In this document: positions 11,948 through 35,379 of the stretch, one piece after another
How positions within the stretch are numbered: position 1 is the first letter of the stretch
Layout: each line of letters starts with the position of its first letter
Assembly: GCA_011800805.1 (NCBI GenBank)
Contig: MPNW01000509.1
Coordinates: forward strand, 61,765 to 125,764
Direction of reading: 5' to 3'
Length of the DNA: 64,000 nt
From: Hirudo medicinalis
Taxonomy: Eukaryota; Annelida; Clitellata; Hirudinida; Hirudinidae
Made by a program: the position numbers and the translations under genes
The notes under the pieces: model-generated
What the model was told of the DNA's origin: nothing
The model's input: only the letters and a program-made list of their open reading frames with translations
Databases searched by the model: none

Positions 11948-12700
11948 TATTCACAGAGTAATCCATAGAACCAAACCAAGAACTTTATTCAGAGCGCGAA
12001 CGTAAACATTAGTAAAAGTTAACCCAAATAAATAAATTTTAGAAATTCGAGCAAACGCCTTTAGAGATAATCGAAGGAATATTTAAATAATTTAAAGAAG
12101 TATTTAATTTCTTTTTAATGAAACAAATGTACACAAGCATTTTTTTAAAGTAGTCCGAGATTTCAGTGCTATATTATAATCAGGGGCGGATCTAGAATGC
12201 TTAGGCGGGGGAAGGCCGCAGTCTGGAACCTAGACCCTTGGGGTCAATCCCTAAACAGCTTGCTGATGCAAATATAAGCGGATATTTTACAGCAATTTTG
12301 CATATTGTTTAATTTTGAATCTTTAAAAAATTAATTATAAAATGGTTTCCGGTCTTTTATATTCAAATTTATTCAAAGTTACGGTTTTATAAAAATGCAA
12401 GGCGACCTATTTTATTAGTCATTACAAAATTATTAGCCATTGCCTCTACTGGTAACTTTTGACTGAATTATTTTTTCAAACCCAAATTTCGATATGTTAT
12501 TTGATAGAGAAAGTTTATCAAATTTGGAAATTTTTGTGGTCTGGTGATACATTCCAGAAATATGCTTTAATATCTCAATTATGTGTTTTTAGCATTCGTC
12601 ATATCGTTAATAAGTTTTCTGTAACGTAAGACAATAACAAGGGTTCCAAGTTATGTTATTAATTCAAATAAAGTGTCATTACGATGTCCTCTGTCCCTTC
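11948..12700. other. RAD17 upstream region and a CAGGGGCGG repeat edge
   Basis: 11948-12175 is the probable RAD17 promoter side, with no clear element seen. At 12180 a GC-rich block starts CAGGGGCGGATCTAGAATGC. It resembles the ends of hAT-like elements but no partner end was located. The rest is AT-rich non-coding sequence. Confidence 0.35.
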
Positions 12701-12719
12701 TTTTCTGTTATATCAATAC

Positions 12720-13400
12720 ATCTTGACTACGCTGATGCCACCAATTGTTCCAGGTATTCTTTTCGCAAGATTTTCCAGGCCTCAATTATCGCCTCTTTTG
12801 ACTCCTTAACAGTTAAAAAATATTTACAATTGTAGTATACCTGTCTTATCAGAGTTCCCAAAACTTTATCTATAAGATTTAAGTCTGCAGAACCGGCTGT
12901 CCATTCCATGATAATCATTTTTTCTTCCTGAAAAAATTCCGCCGTCTTCTTTGAGGTGTGTCCTGATGGAAAAGTCATTTTCATGGTGAATCTTAGCAAA
13001 GGAAGTGAGAATACTGAAGATGGTCTTGATATAGTCTTTGGAAGCCTGTTTCCCTCTCGGAAAAGCTAATTCTGTCTGACCGCATGCTGAAAATCCTCTT
13101 CGTACCATCACGGGACCTTTCCGAATTTTTTACTGCAATAAACCTCTTACTCCAGTTCTAAATCATAACAGTAATAGTGACACCCATCATGATCATAGAT
13201 GTTAAACTTTATTTCGTCTAGAATAATTACTGACTTCAGTAAAATCCCCATAATCAGCCATGTGTTTTGCCCATTCCAGCTGTCTATCCTCTTTCTTGAG
13301 GTATGGGAGTTTTTAACGGCATTGATATTAATTATGCAAATACGTGAATCCGCTCTTAAAGATATTATGAACAAATTGGCACATCACTTTGCATTTGTAA
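12720..13400 (-). pseudogene. Decayed Tc1/mariner transposase
   Basis: Minus-strand fragments in different frames line up in transposase order: VIILDEIKFNIYDHDG at about 13240-13180 (the DEKKFN block), YDLELE, then VRRGFSACGQTELAF and KQASKDYIKT at 13110-13020, KIHHENDFS, and the C-terminal EWTAGSADLNLIDKVLGTL at about 12910-12850 (family form W-P-A-x-S-P-D-L-N-P-I-E). It ends in WKILRKEYLEQLVAS near 12735. Frameshifts separate the pieces. No terminal inverted repeats were found. Confidence 0.75.
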
Positions 13401-14190
13401 AATCTAATTTGCCTTGGCCTACGAAAGGCTCTGACCCTAGCCTCACCCCAAGCCCTAAATCAAAACCTGAAAACCGTGGACAACTGACGAATTGTACCCT
13501 CTAATCAAGTCATAACTATAACTGTCCAGCCGACACAGGAAGGCACAATTGAAGGAAATGGGAAATGAATAACCAGCCAATGTGATGATGATAAAGTTAT
13601 ATTCTTGAAAAATATTGTTTTTTAGTTGAGAACCGAATAGCTCTCTGCTCAGGTATGGCTGCAGTTCGAATATGCCTGGGGAGGGAATGTGAGATAACAA
13701 GAAGAGCTAAGGAAGGCCCTCTTCTCTACTTCTTTGTCATCATTGCCTGTTTCGATTCATGCTGTTGTCGTCGGTGCTTATGTTCCAAGCAGACATTCTG
13801 TGCATTTGATCAGGTGGTCAAATTAAACTCCCCTTGTTAAAAATAAATTAATGTTTCCAATTGCAAATGTTAAAAAAACTTGGATAAAGCGAAAGGTAGT
13901 TGCGGCAAGACCATCCCAAATGCAATGATAATCTAAGCAACCGATCCCTTTCTCTGTTTAATAGTTGACCGTTAATGCACCTCATATTTTGTCTCAAGTT
14001 TCTTTAATTTTTTCTGCAGTGGCATTAACTTTCTTCAACTTTTTTTTGCCATCTTGGAACGAAAGGATCTGAGTTCTTTAATATAAATATTATTTAGTTA
14101 CTCTTTAATAGTTCTCCGACAAATGTAAAAATTTGAATCTCAACAGTAGCACAATATTTCATCAGTTCTATATTTACACTCAAACTCATC
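13400..14190. other. Non-coding, no recognised feature
   Basis: Short frames are open here but none resembles a known protein. Probably decayed repeat sequence beside the Tc1 remnant. Confidence 0.3.
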
Positions 14191-14195
14191 TACTT

Positions 14196-14480
14196 TTACA
14201 CGGTTTCTGCGGTTTTTTTTCCGCGCGGGTTAATACTCGCACAACTTGAAAAGATGATCTTTTTTTGGCCTTCTAGCCAAAAGTCAGTCGACAATTCGAC
14301 TAAGCCCTTGCGCCAACCTTGATGGGGAAGAGATCTGGTCTGTCCTTTTGCTTCCGGGTCCATCGACAGATCTGCATACTTTTCCGCTTTGAGCGCATTG
14401 CTACATTCAAGTCTGTCTTCCCACGGTACCGTCATCTCCACCAGAATGATGACATCCGTTGACGGCTACACGAGCACAAG
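14196..14480 (-). pseudogene. Retroelement ORF fragment (ELTVPWE-type)
   Basis: The minus strand reads VIILVEMTVPWEDRLECSNA, then LKAEKYADLSMD. This resembles the ELTVPWEDRIEEAHERKRAKY-type segment that follows the reverse transcriptase in a family of animal non-LTR retroelements. The RT C-terminal part of what looks like the same family lies at 43700-44600. The frame decays into a low-quality tail after about 70 codons. Confidence 0.5.
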
Positions 14481-15983
14481 AATCATGCCGTTTGCCACAT
14501 TCTCTCAGCACTTAGGGATAGTGTCTCATCCCTTCTGTCGGCCATATGATACATATATATGATACAAGCACCTAACTTGAACAGTGATGACTCCAAAACT
14601 GACGATTAAAGTACTCCCTCATGCACAGGGTTTAAACATCGGAGAAATCAATTGTCCCTTCATTGATAGCAGGAACTCTGCGGAATCCTAGTTATGAACC
14701 GGACGTTAACAAGCACAATATTCCATTAAATTATGAATTCAGGTGAATTTTTTTATAGGAAAAGCAGGAAATGATCTTTGTGAAGGATAGAATTCTCGCG
14801 GGTCCACAAAGTAGATCCAAATGTTCATATGACTTCACAGGTTGAATGTGAATCTACAAAAAATACTCGAACATCAGATATGTGCACACCGATGCAGATG
14901 GAAGAAGCTCGGAAACATCCGAAAAAACACGAAGCAATGCAACATCGTCTGCAGACGACAGGGAATGTGTTGATGTCATACAAGTATCATGTTGATGCTT
15001 CTTTGTACTAATATTTAGTGTGTCTCAGCTTATCAAAGTGTTGTTGTTGATCAGTGCACTCGACGTTTTGTATGTTCGCGCATGCTGTTGTATCTTTTGC
15101 TTCATTTTCGAATGTTGATGTTCTTTCATTCACTCTCGCTGCTTATGCATTTCAGTCCTTGCACACATATTAAGTTCTTTGGAGAAATACAAAATTCTTA
15201 ATTTTCTTTTATTATTTCGGAAAAAATTAGTTACGGCACCTTTGAACAGTTGTGTTAACTAAGTTGCTCTAATAAAGTATTTTCAAATAAAATGAGTTCA
15301 ACGCAGAACCTGATTTTACCATGATGACCTTTCGTAACAATTAATAACAATTAGTGAAACTCTCTTCTAAACTTAAGTCTTAATGTCAAGTTTTAGATTA
15401 CTAGACGAAAATATAAGCTTTTTTCACTTTTCAATGGATGTCCTGAAATTTTAAACTCTTAATATAAGTTAAACTAAATGCAAACTTACTCTAACAAGCT
15501 GTTTATTATTAAAATATGAGAAAACTTCCACCAATAAAGGTTCAGAGGCGGAGCTCTCAAACGAGGTACGTGTCGAGCAAGGCGTGCAAACGTGAAGTTT
15601 TGTAAGAAACCTCATTTTGTAGAAGTTTTTCGCGCTAACAGCTCCATTAAAACTTTTGATTCAAGGTTGTTCTTCCGAGTTGCATTAATTTGTGTCCAAT
15701 TAGTTGCGAGATTTCCTGGATATTGTCATAATCTGACACTTTTGTTGCAATAATTTACGTGAATTTTCCTGCTACCACGACGTGCCAGGATCTCGAAGCT
15801 GTGAACGAATTACGAAGAAAATGTTGTGCCGCGCTCCTTCGTGTCTTATTAACGAGTCAAATCTAACAATCCTTCTCTCAGGATTTTTTTAGTTTGGGGG
15901 TACGGCCTGGCACTCGGTAATTAAGCATCGCTTGTGGATAATAGGAAGCATTCGTGGGTATAAAACCTTTACCAGTGGTCAAC
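14480..15983. other. MYRF 5' flank
   Basis: No coding exon was recognised. A GGCGGAGCTC..CGAGGTACGT stretch at 15545-15575 could end a 5' UTR exon with a GT donor, and TTTACCAG at 15968-15975 could be an acceptor just before the MYRF ATG. Vertebrate MYRF has an acidic N-terminal segment that I could not find here. Confidence 0.35.
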
Positions 15984-24986
<9,003 letters not shown>

Positions 24987-25271
24987 TCGGCACACTCAAA
25001 ATAATGAATTTATTGAATTTTTGAACAGAAAGTCACAATTTGAAGTTTTGTTTTAACTGACAAGTGCCTTTGTTTGCTGATTAGACGAGATCTCGTATTT
25101 TCAACAAATCACAACAATTGTTTTGATGAACTTCATTTTGGACCATTCATTTGCCTGAGGTTTCTCTCGTTACTACTGGCTATAAAACTGTTTTGTAGTA
25201 TGTTACCGTTTTGTTAAGCATATTTTGCAGGATTTTGATACAGTTTTAATTAAAGACTTTTCAAACGTGGC
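24987..25271. other. Convergent 3' ends of MYRF and neurexin
   Basis: Only 285 bases separate the two stop codons, so both 3' UTRs must be short or overlap. No obvious polyadenylation hexamer was found for MYRF in this space. Confidence 0.5.
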
Positions 25272-28200
25272 TCAGACGTACCATTCCCTGCTCGAAGATT
25301 TTTTTAATTTGCCTTTCTTCGGATCGGTGGCTGTCTTTGCATGTTGGCAGGTCATGTTGTACGTTGGACCCGCGAAGTAGTTGTGTTCCGTGGCGTCGAG
25401 TTTGTAAGATCCCTCTCCTCTCTTCTTGTATCTGTAGAAGACCCACAAAAGGCCAGTAACCACCATCACAAGGACAAACGAAGCCCCGACTGCCAGACTT
25501 AAATTCAATGTGAACTTGATGCTGCCACCTTGCTCTGAATTTCTCTCAGTGACGTTTTCCAGCCTTGCAGGGACCACTCGTGGAGAAGTTTCGTCAGACC
25601 GAGTTAAAGGCTGTTGATCTAACTTGGTATGTTTCAACGAGTTGGTGCTGCTGTTATTTTGTTTGGTGGACAAATTATTGTACATTTGCGTTCTGAATGA
25701 ATTTGGATGCGTTGCGAGTTGTTGGTAGCTTTGAAAGTTTGGCGGTGAAGTAGTGGATGGTTTGGAAAGTGGCTCGTGATTGGTGAGTTGGTGATCGGGA
25801 ATCCTTCCAAGGGAAGTGGAAGAACAATCGGCGTCGTCGTACAAGCACCTGGATCCCGAAGTTTGAATTTTGCCTCGTTGAAGGATGGTTTCGTACGGAG
25901 ATCTTCTGTTCAAGGATTTCAATAACACGAATTTACCGAGAGATGGAGATTCGATTCGTTGTTTACAACATTGTAAATAATCGTAGCAGGGGCGCCGTCA
26001 GAAATTTCGGGCCCTAGGCACAACGGCCGCGGGCTCCTATGTTATGTCAATTTGGTAATGGAGAAGAAAAAAAAAAGTGATTGTAAGATTTTAATACTTT
26101 AAAACCCGGGTGGGGTCCCAAAAAATTGTCGGGTCCCTGGGTACTCCCCCCAACCCTGTCCTACCTCTCGGAGGCCCTGATCGAAAGTAGAAAAGCATTA
26201 AAAAAATTATGGGCTACCTTTTAAGTGAGTTTCAAAATTTTTGGTTTTCATTATTAGTGACGCTAAACTTCGATAATGTGTTGTCATACGATATTAAACA
26301 TTTGTAAATACAAATTATGTGGCGAATATTAAACATAAAATTAGTTGGCGATTAAAATATGACCAAACATCTGTCAAAAAAAGGCTCGCACAATGGACTC
26401 CATTCACTTGTATGCAGTTGGTTTTGGTGGCAGTGTCTCGAGAGCGAAGGATTACACATAAAAGCATGGACATGGTATCGCAAAAGATAATGTGTAATTC
26501 CACTGTTTGACCAAGAAATCGGAACAAATCACCAAATGACGCAGGCAGATTAAACTCATTATAAACATTAACTTCTAAGGAGCTCAAAGTCTCAGCCACA
26601 GGGAAGTGAGTAATTGATGTGTGGATGTGATGACAATTTGGTGAAAAACTAAACTTACGTCTCGAAGTTGTTTGCGCACATTTCCTCCCCACATCCAGAG
26701 TTTTCTTCGTTCTGCCATGAATGTGCAATGCGATTTACAAGATAATAGAGTTTACAAGGCAATGTAATTTGCAAAATATTTTCTCTCCTCGCCTGACCAG
26801 CGAACATTCGAATGATGAAATTATAAAACAAATATTTTTATTTCCAATGAGACATCTTAATATTGACAAATTGCTTTCATTTTCCACATTTTACATTAGG
26901 TAACCTTTTCGAGGCAAATGCATGTTTATTTATTATAATGAAATTACATTGAAACCGTGATTGTAAGCTTGTCTCCCAAATGAAAACGAGATAAATATCA
27001 CTTTTCATGACAAGGGATCAAGTTGATCAAGTTGATCAATTACTGAAAGCCCAAGTATTACCATAGGCTTATCCACGGGCGGACAAGTGTCCCCTACCCC
27101 TATTATTATGCCCCTTGATATTTTTCTAAATTCGTGTTCTTTTGTTGTTGTTCCGGGGTGTATATGTAGTTAATTTCAGTAAAATAGCTCCAGTAAGGTT
27201 TGAGAGCTTCTGATATCAATATTTATTACATATTATAAGTCCATTCAGCCCACTATCCCCTACATGAAGTTACTACTCAATTACACAGCAGTAATCAAGT
27301 GCAAACATTCAAAGTCCACCTTCCAAAACTTAAAACTTTCTGATTGCACTGATTACAGAATTGCGAATTCTGACGTTATAAGAAATAATTATTTTGTCAT
27401 TAAATTGATAAAAACTTCAAATCACGTCCAACGATCGATTAAAATCTTGTAAACCGTTAGAACGAAATGGATGACCACGGATGCGAATCACGAATCCATC
27501 TCCATTCCAACACAACTTTGCTTCTGAGAAGCATTAAATTGTCATCTCAGATGACGTCATCAATGACTTCAACTTTTCAACAATTCCTTATTCTTTTCCA
27601 CGACTTTCGGAAGCATTTAAAACGGCAATAACTCTATGCTTTTATTTCCTTCACGATGGCAGCCCGAATCCCATTTGAGGGAACACAGCCTTAATCACCT
27701 GGTTATGTAGTGGACAACAATCTACAACACCGATGCTTTTATTTAGTTTCGCATTTCATGGATATTAAAATCCTAACCTGCACATCCCTGAAACTGCCGT
27801 TGCAAGTTGTGACGAACAAATAAACGAAGAACATTGACAGCATATCAAAGAGAATTCCTTTCAGACTCGGTCAGATGAACCTTGCGAGAGAAGATTATAA
27901 GACGTGTTGCAGTGCAGCTCGGATGAAGCCTCAAGACACGTGAAGCTAATGCTTTGTCTTTCTTACATAAACTATTGACTGCAGAAGATTATTGAATCAA
28001 TTTCCGACTGAATAATACGAATTACCTTTAGTAAGTTAAGTATTTGGTTAATCAAAGCTATGGCTTTGTTTATCAAAAATAGTAATTAACAAAAGATCAC
28101 ACAAATATACGATATTTTAGTTCTAATATTAATATGTAATGTTAGGCGCCTGTGATAAGAATCTGTCCAAGCATCTTATCTCATGTGCCATCAGCATCGA

Positions 28201-31200
28201 TAGATTTTTAAAACGTGCCATCATCATTATCTTGCTGGAAATCAATTCATCATTTCTAAATGCTACCCATGCATCATCGATTTTGATGCGCGCATCAATT
28301 TGAAGCAAATATTTTTACTAATACAAAGTAAACCATTACAAACTCAGTGTGCAGTGAATTACAACTTATGGTGATGCTTCGCTGAAAAGTCGTTATGCTA
28401 GAAGTGAATATGAACGATTCCAGTAATGAAATGAACGTTAATTCGCACACACAAGTGAATGCGATTGTCTGTGAGAAACTTCCGTTGACAAATGAGCAAT
28501 TGTAATGAAATCAGATAGGACGCCAGCACTCGGCTCATCTTATTGATAATTTGTTTTCAAAAATATCTTCTTTACACTCATAAAGTGTTCGATCGTCATG
28601 TAATTATAGATCAGCTTTTGCTAAATCTGTTATTGGTTCTCGTTCGATTGTTTACATGGGACCCAAGGTCTACGCTAATATTCCACGAAATATTGTCAGC
28701 CATCCAAACTCATATGCTTTTAAGAAAGCGCTAAAACATTTCATTATAAACTCCCAATTCACTGACTATGCAATTTCATTATTCGTTTATAGTTTAGCAA
28801 TTGACTTTTTTTTGTATTTGATTGAAACGCACTAAAATTCTCATACCTGGTAATAGGACGTCCGCTAGCGGGAGATTTCCCTTAGGACAATCCTTTCCCT
28901 TTTGAATTCTCGTTTAAGCATGCGTTTTTGTGTTTCAATAAAAGGAAAAAATCACTTTAACACGTTTCCCAGTCAGTGGTTTGCAAGAATGACTTACAAT
29001 CTTAACAGCTCAATCAAGCAAATTTGAACGCTTTGAAGAATATCTTGAACCACGTGCAGCTTTAATTGGCATCTTGAATTCCAACTAAACTCATCCCAAT
29101 TTCAAGTACATTCATAAGAGAATTAGATCGGAAAAATAAGCACTGAAGCAGTTCCTGCACAACAACAACAACATCAGTATTTAAAAGTTTCCAACAAATA
29201 ACTGAAATTTTGATCCTTCAACATTCGCCAAAACTGAACACCATCAGACAGTCATGCTAAGACAAAGTGAAGGATTCTATTCGTTAGTCTCTGAATTTCA
29301 AGTTCTGGTTTATCGTTTGATGAGAGTGATACATCTCATAAAACTCCAGTGGTTCGTTCCACAAAAGTAACAACTTCATTAGTCCATTATTTAAAATATT
29401 GTTTAAAATAAAATTTGATATTATTTAATATTTAATATTATCTATTAAATAAGCTCGATTAAATTTAATATACCACTTTGTACTGGCGATTTTTTTTATA
29501 AACTTTTAAAACATACGGAATTCACTAGAACACGAGGATGGTTGATCAGTTTCGGCAATTCAACCATCTTTAGAGCCTCATTTCCGAACAATTAACCTAG
29601 AAAATTTAAACAAACCAACATCAAGCGAATCGAAAAGTTAATGGCAAGGAAGTATAATATTAAATGGTTAAAATATAAGAATATAAAATATAAGAACTAT
29701 TGTTCATAATATTATTAAGGATATAAATTAGGGAGCAGTTTATCAAATTAATTTATGTTAGTTGTTATTTATTCATTTATTATAGTTATGTTAATGTTAC
29801 CAATCAAATGCGGAAAGTTTACTAAGTCGAAAGCCTTTTCACTATGTCATTAATATCCTCACATAAACGTCTATCAACGATAACCTTCCTTCCCACTCAT
29901 CATCCTCGGTCTTCATTCCAGTAGTCACTGCTGAAAAGACATGAGACATCACTGAACACTTCGAGTTACAACACAGTTCAGCTCAGCAATAACGTAAAGC
30001 AACAACGAAACATAAATCAATTTCACTTAACTTTAGTATCTAAAATATGAAAAATATACCTTTTTAAAAATTTAAATCAAACTGTTTTTTATTATAATCT
30101 GTCAATAATAAATTGTACGAAATACAGACGAAAAACAAAGTTTCATTTATTTTGCAACTTTTGAAAATAAGCAAACCAATATGGCTGCCTAAGGCTTTAC
30201 AATCTCATTGTCTTATAGTTATCAACTATAAGATGCTTAAATGCTTCTATTATTCTATTATTCTTAAATGCTTAAATTAATTAAATCGATATTCTTTCAC
30301 GTGGGGTATATTCTGGCCTGGAGGGGTATGGTCTGGTCCAATCTATTTTAAACCTCTGGGTATTGTTTAGCCTAGGAACTTTATGCCCTGGGTTGTAGGA
30401 TCGCATATCCATCATAATCACGTGCTGATCCTAACCCTATCAGCGATGACTTACCAGGCGCGCATCCTTTGTTTGTGGACATCCTCCTTTGTCCTGACTG
30501 GCTATTTAAGAAGCTAAGTCAGGGCATGCTTCCCTTCTCTCTCCTACTCTTCCAGCTACGTCGCTACGCTGCTACTCCAGCAGTTATGTTGTCAGTCGAA
30601 GCATTGTTGCCGTTGTTGTAAATAAACTTTGTAGCGTCTTCGTCGTCAATGCCGCTGCCTCAACAGGGTATAATTAGGTCTAGGGTTTAATCGGGCAGAG
30701 GTTATTTGAGCCTGTTACAACGATATTGGTGATGTATGTGGATGGCTTCAAAGGGCCAAATCTACATGTAATCAACGCTGCATTTGCTAAAAGTCAACAG
30801 TAAACATTTCTAAAAGCCAAATAAATTACTTTTTACTTTCAAAACAATTTTGATTTTTTTAGTTATATCTTACCTGTTTAAAAATGTTACGACAGTTACG
30901 TTATGTTGCGTCAGTTACGCTTGACTTCTTAAACTACACAATAGACATTTAAATTTAAACATTGAAACTGATGTAGTTATACTGTCATAACTTTCTGTGA
31001 AACAATGCAATACTTAAAAAATAAATTCAGAGAAATGTCGCGTCAGTTACTTGTTTTAGTTTTAACAAATAACTGGACGAGGATGCCAGAAAGTTTTTAA
31101 CATGTTCATTTGTTGGTCCACTTCATAAATAATTTAAAACATGCCATGGATAGCAACTAAATCTTAATTTTGATGGAATCACAACGCAATGTGTTCATCT

Positions 31201-34200
31201 GAATGTTGCATCAGCTACGGCGGACTTCACCAGATACTTAGATGTGGCACCCACAAGGAAGAATAATCAACTGAAAATTACTTCTACTGATACTTTCTAT
31301 TAAATAACGATGTTTCATTAATTACTGAAGGAAAAAATTTTATAAAACATAATTCGTTCTTAAGCTGGTGCAGCTGAACGAAGGATAAGAACACTTACAA
31401 TTTATCAGCAAGCCATCATTCAACTTTCATTCAGGATCTCCAAGTAGCCGAGGAAACCCGCAATTGCACTCTTCACGATTAAAAATAACAGAAAGAAACG
31501 TGGTGAACTTCAGTCGATCTCAAAACTCTCCTTAATGTCAAGGATATCTAATGTTCACGCATAATCATCACAACGATGGCAAAAACCAAGGCCAGTTTAA
31601 GTGGTTTATCACATAGACGTTAGTCTCCTTAAATGACCACAAATAAATGTTGAGTTTAGTCTCGTTAGACTGACTTTTGAATGGGGATACGATACATTAG
31701 CAGAATACTCTGAGATGGGAAGGTGCAAAAATGCAGAAAACTGGCACAACTCAAGATCTTAAATCTTGAAACCTGAATGTGATTTTGAGAATGTCCTTTC
31801 ATCTTCTGCGAATGGCGCTGAGCGTCGGAAGAAATGACAAACAAAAAGGTAAAAAAAAGAATATAAAAAAAACTCAAGTATAAAACGCTGAGAATGAAAT
31901 CTTGCGAACATCAATCTTAAGTTCTTTGAATTCGTAGGTGTTTGTTGTGAGGAACTTTCTCCAATTAACGATTGAATGATGGTTTCATTCATAAAATAAA
32001 TGAATTGAAACTCTCCCATTTGAATAATTTGAAATAAAATAATTTATGAATATAAATGTTAAAGCTAAAAATATTATTCAAATATAAATTTAAAATAGTA
32101 ACAAACAAATGAAAAAACTCACAGTGAAAGAAATGTAAGGCCTGATAGTGACCAATGTCTTGCCTTCAATTGGCTCCCTGGAAGTTGAGAATTAAAAACA
32201 TTCGGCAGATGGCCACAAGAATTAATTTGTCTACATTCAAATCCATTTATTGGTTCATATTTCAATGTTATTTTTACTGCTTTTCAAAGCACATTTCTTC
32301 CTGATTAAATCATAAAACCACCGCGGAAGATCCTAGAAAATTGTAAGTTCATGCATCAACAAAGCTTTCAGAGGAACAAAATTAAATTCATTTTTAATCA
32401 ATTGTAAATTATGCAGAAGGTGGGTTTTAAAGAATTTTATTATCAAAGAGATTGAGAATGCTGCTTTTCTGAAGCAAACGTGTAGTGTGAAACACCACAT
32501 TTATATTGTCCGTGAATATTGACATAAGTCAACTCAGCATCGGATTTACCCAGCGAGTTGGAGGCCTGGTGCAGTGTGATGGTGAATGTAACGTTATTCA
32601 GAGGTTTAGCATTGTTTATTTAAGCACAATAAAAACACTTAATATCGAGCATATATTCTACTCGAACATCTATCGAATGGCGTCCATCAACACGTATTCA
32701 CCCAAAGACTCCGAAAATACAAAGACAACAGGACATAGAAACATTCTGATAACATATGTCCTAGATACGTCAGTCTTGATGGCCCACAGACCTCTGAGCC
32801 ATTTCCGCTTTCTTCACAGGAGATACTGACAGTAGCATGGAATCTCGTTGATGTTCGTAAAGACAACCTTGACGTGTGCCTTGGAAATGAGATTGAGCAG
32901 TTTGCTGAATTCGTTGATATATTCAAGGATGAACAAGCTGCAGGTGTTTCTCGCGAGAATTGTATGCATACGTTGATACATGAACGAGTTCAGGGATCAT
33001 TTCCGAATATTTCCGAGATAGCACTCCGCGTGTACCTGATGCTGATGGTCAGCAAGTGCAGTGCGGAGCGTTCGTTCTCAAGGATGAAACTCATAAAGAA
33101 TAGACTTCGCACATCGATGTGCAATGATCGGTTGTCTCACCTAGCTCTGATGAGTAGAGTTCGACATTCTATATGGGATCAACTTTGAGGACCTGATAAC
33201 CAAATTTTCGATGATGAAAGCACGGAAAGTTTCACTACTTTAACAATACACGTTCAATACAGGAGAAGAATTTACTTAGTTGTAGGCTAGGTCATCGGTG
33301 TCACAATGGCAATGCTATCAATTATGTACAATGTGTAGTACTGTCGGATTGTGTACTCGACATTTGAGAATGCAATAAATCTGTGCTAATCGCTTTGAAA
33401 TGCAACCTGTGCGGTGGTCCGTGCCTAAATCCAGGACTTAGTCAACTACAATTGTTTCATATGATCTGTTGATCAATTCAATTCTGTCACGCTTGCTAAT
33501 TGTAGAATTGGACGATTTGTCTAAATTAAAGAATTGAATATTCAACATATGTAATGATGATGAGAATAACTTCCTCGATAAATTATTTGATATCAACCAT
33601 TTCATTTGCCATCAAGTACTTTCCACAGACATTTTTATTCACTTAGCTAAAAAAGTAATACATTATTACCAACAATATGAATTTTGTTATTTAGTGGAAG
33701 TAATGCCGTTAAAAAAATTTACTGAATTTTAAAAATAAAATATAAATTAAGTAAATATTTTTATTTTAATTGAAATTAAATAAATTCCTAAACTGCTGCA
33801 AATCTTTAAAAAAAAGTGATGGATTTCAAAAGATTCAAGAAATTATTTAGTGCACATCCCATTGTAACTCACTTCCTGTTGATGATGACGTCACCCTCGA
33901 CTTCGAAAGATGATTGGTTGGATGTTATGACGTCGAAAATGTTTATGCCGTTGAACGTGACACCTGATTCGAACGGATGCAAAGAAATTTAGAACATGTC
34001 ATCTTATTTAATGTAATTTATTACTAAATTCATTTAACCATAACATAACATTAATTTGTAGTATTCAATATCCAAATTTTGATAGTCCTATTTTAAATAG
34101 TTCCACTGAATGTGAATATATTGTCTCCTCATCAAGCTTGTTCCACAGATTAACTACTCTCGTGCTGAAGTAATTATTCTTCAGAGTACCTATTGCTTTC

Positions 34201-35330
34201 CTGTACAGCATACATTCATGCCCTCTTCTGGAACTGCTTTTGGTGGTCTCAAAGAAATTTTCAGGCGGTAAATCTTCTCTTCCTGTTAATATCTTGAACG
34301 TTTCTATGAGATCACCTCTGCTTCTCCTTATTTCTAGGTTTGTTAATTTGCACCTTCTTAACCTCTCCTCATAGCTCAAATTTCCTAGATCCTTAATCAT
34401 CCTTAATTGCTCTTCTTTGCACTCTTTCCAAGGTTTCAATGTCCTTCTTTAAGTGGTGATTCCCATCTACACTTGTATGCAGTACTCCAGATGCCTTACC
34501 AACGCCTTATACAACTTTAATATGATGCTTTTCTCCCTGTTGAGCACTGTCCTCTTTATCATACCTTGTATGATTGTTGAATTTGCTCTCTTAGCAGCTT
34601 CTGCACATTGTGTCGTTGATCTTCCATTCTTGTGCATAATCACACCCGGACCTCTTTCTTGTTCTGACCGCTTTAACATCTTTTCCCCCAAATTAATATT
34701 CTACCATCCTATTCCTCTTCCCTGTATGCATGACCGAGCACTTGTTCACATTAAATAGCATCTGCCATTCCTGTGACCAATTAAATAATTTATTTAAATC
34801 TGTCCGAAATTCATCGACATCCTCTTTCTTACTAAATTTCCTGCTGATTTTTGTGTCAACCTTATTTATTGTAATTTATTGCTAAATTTCAGTTATTAGT
34901 GTTACATCTTACCAACGATAACCAATATTAAGATTATAGAAAATCTGAGAGAAAGTGACTTTTAATGATTCAATGATTTTAATGATTGTTAAATGATTCT
35001 TCAGGTGTCACACCTGTTCTTTTGAAATAATTTTTAGGATGGAATTAGCGTGAAGAATGAATTTTATTGTCTTGTTAGATTGTTCTTGTTGAAATGAAAT
35101 GTTATTGATGTTATTTTTATGAAACATGATGCTTTAAATCATCAAGTAATCATTATTATTCATCTAATTGTTTGCCTGTAATTAGGATATTGCTGATGAT
35201 GGATGAAAATCTATTTCGACAATTGATTCTATCTCACCAATATAAATCACCATTAGAGGTCTGCATGCATCTTGGCTCTCGAATGAGAATCGACAACAAC
35301 TTTTTTCGTCGTATTCGTAGTCGTCGTCGC

Positions 35331-35379
<49 letters not shown>

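Noticed and set aside
26315..26728. 137-codon minus-strand frame in the neurexin intron
   Set aside because: No domain resemblance, and it conflicts with the phase-consistent junction that joins 33873 to 25905 directly.
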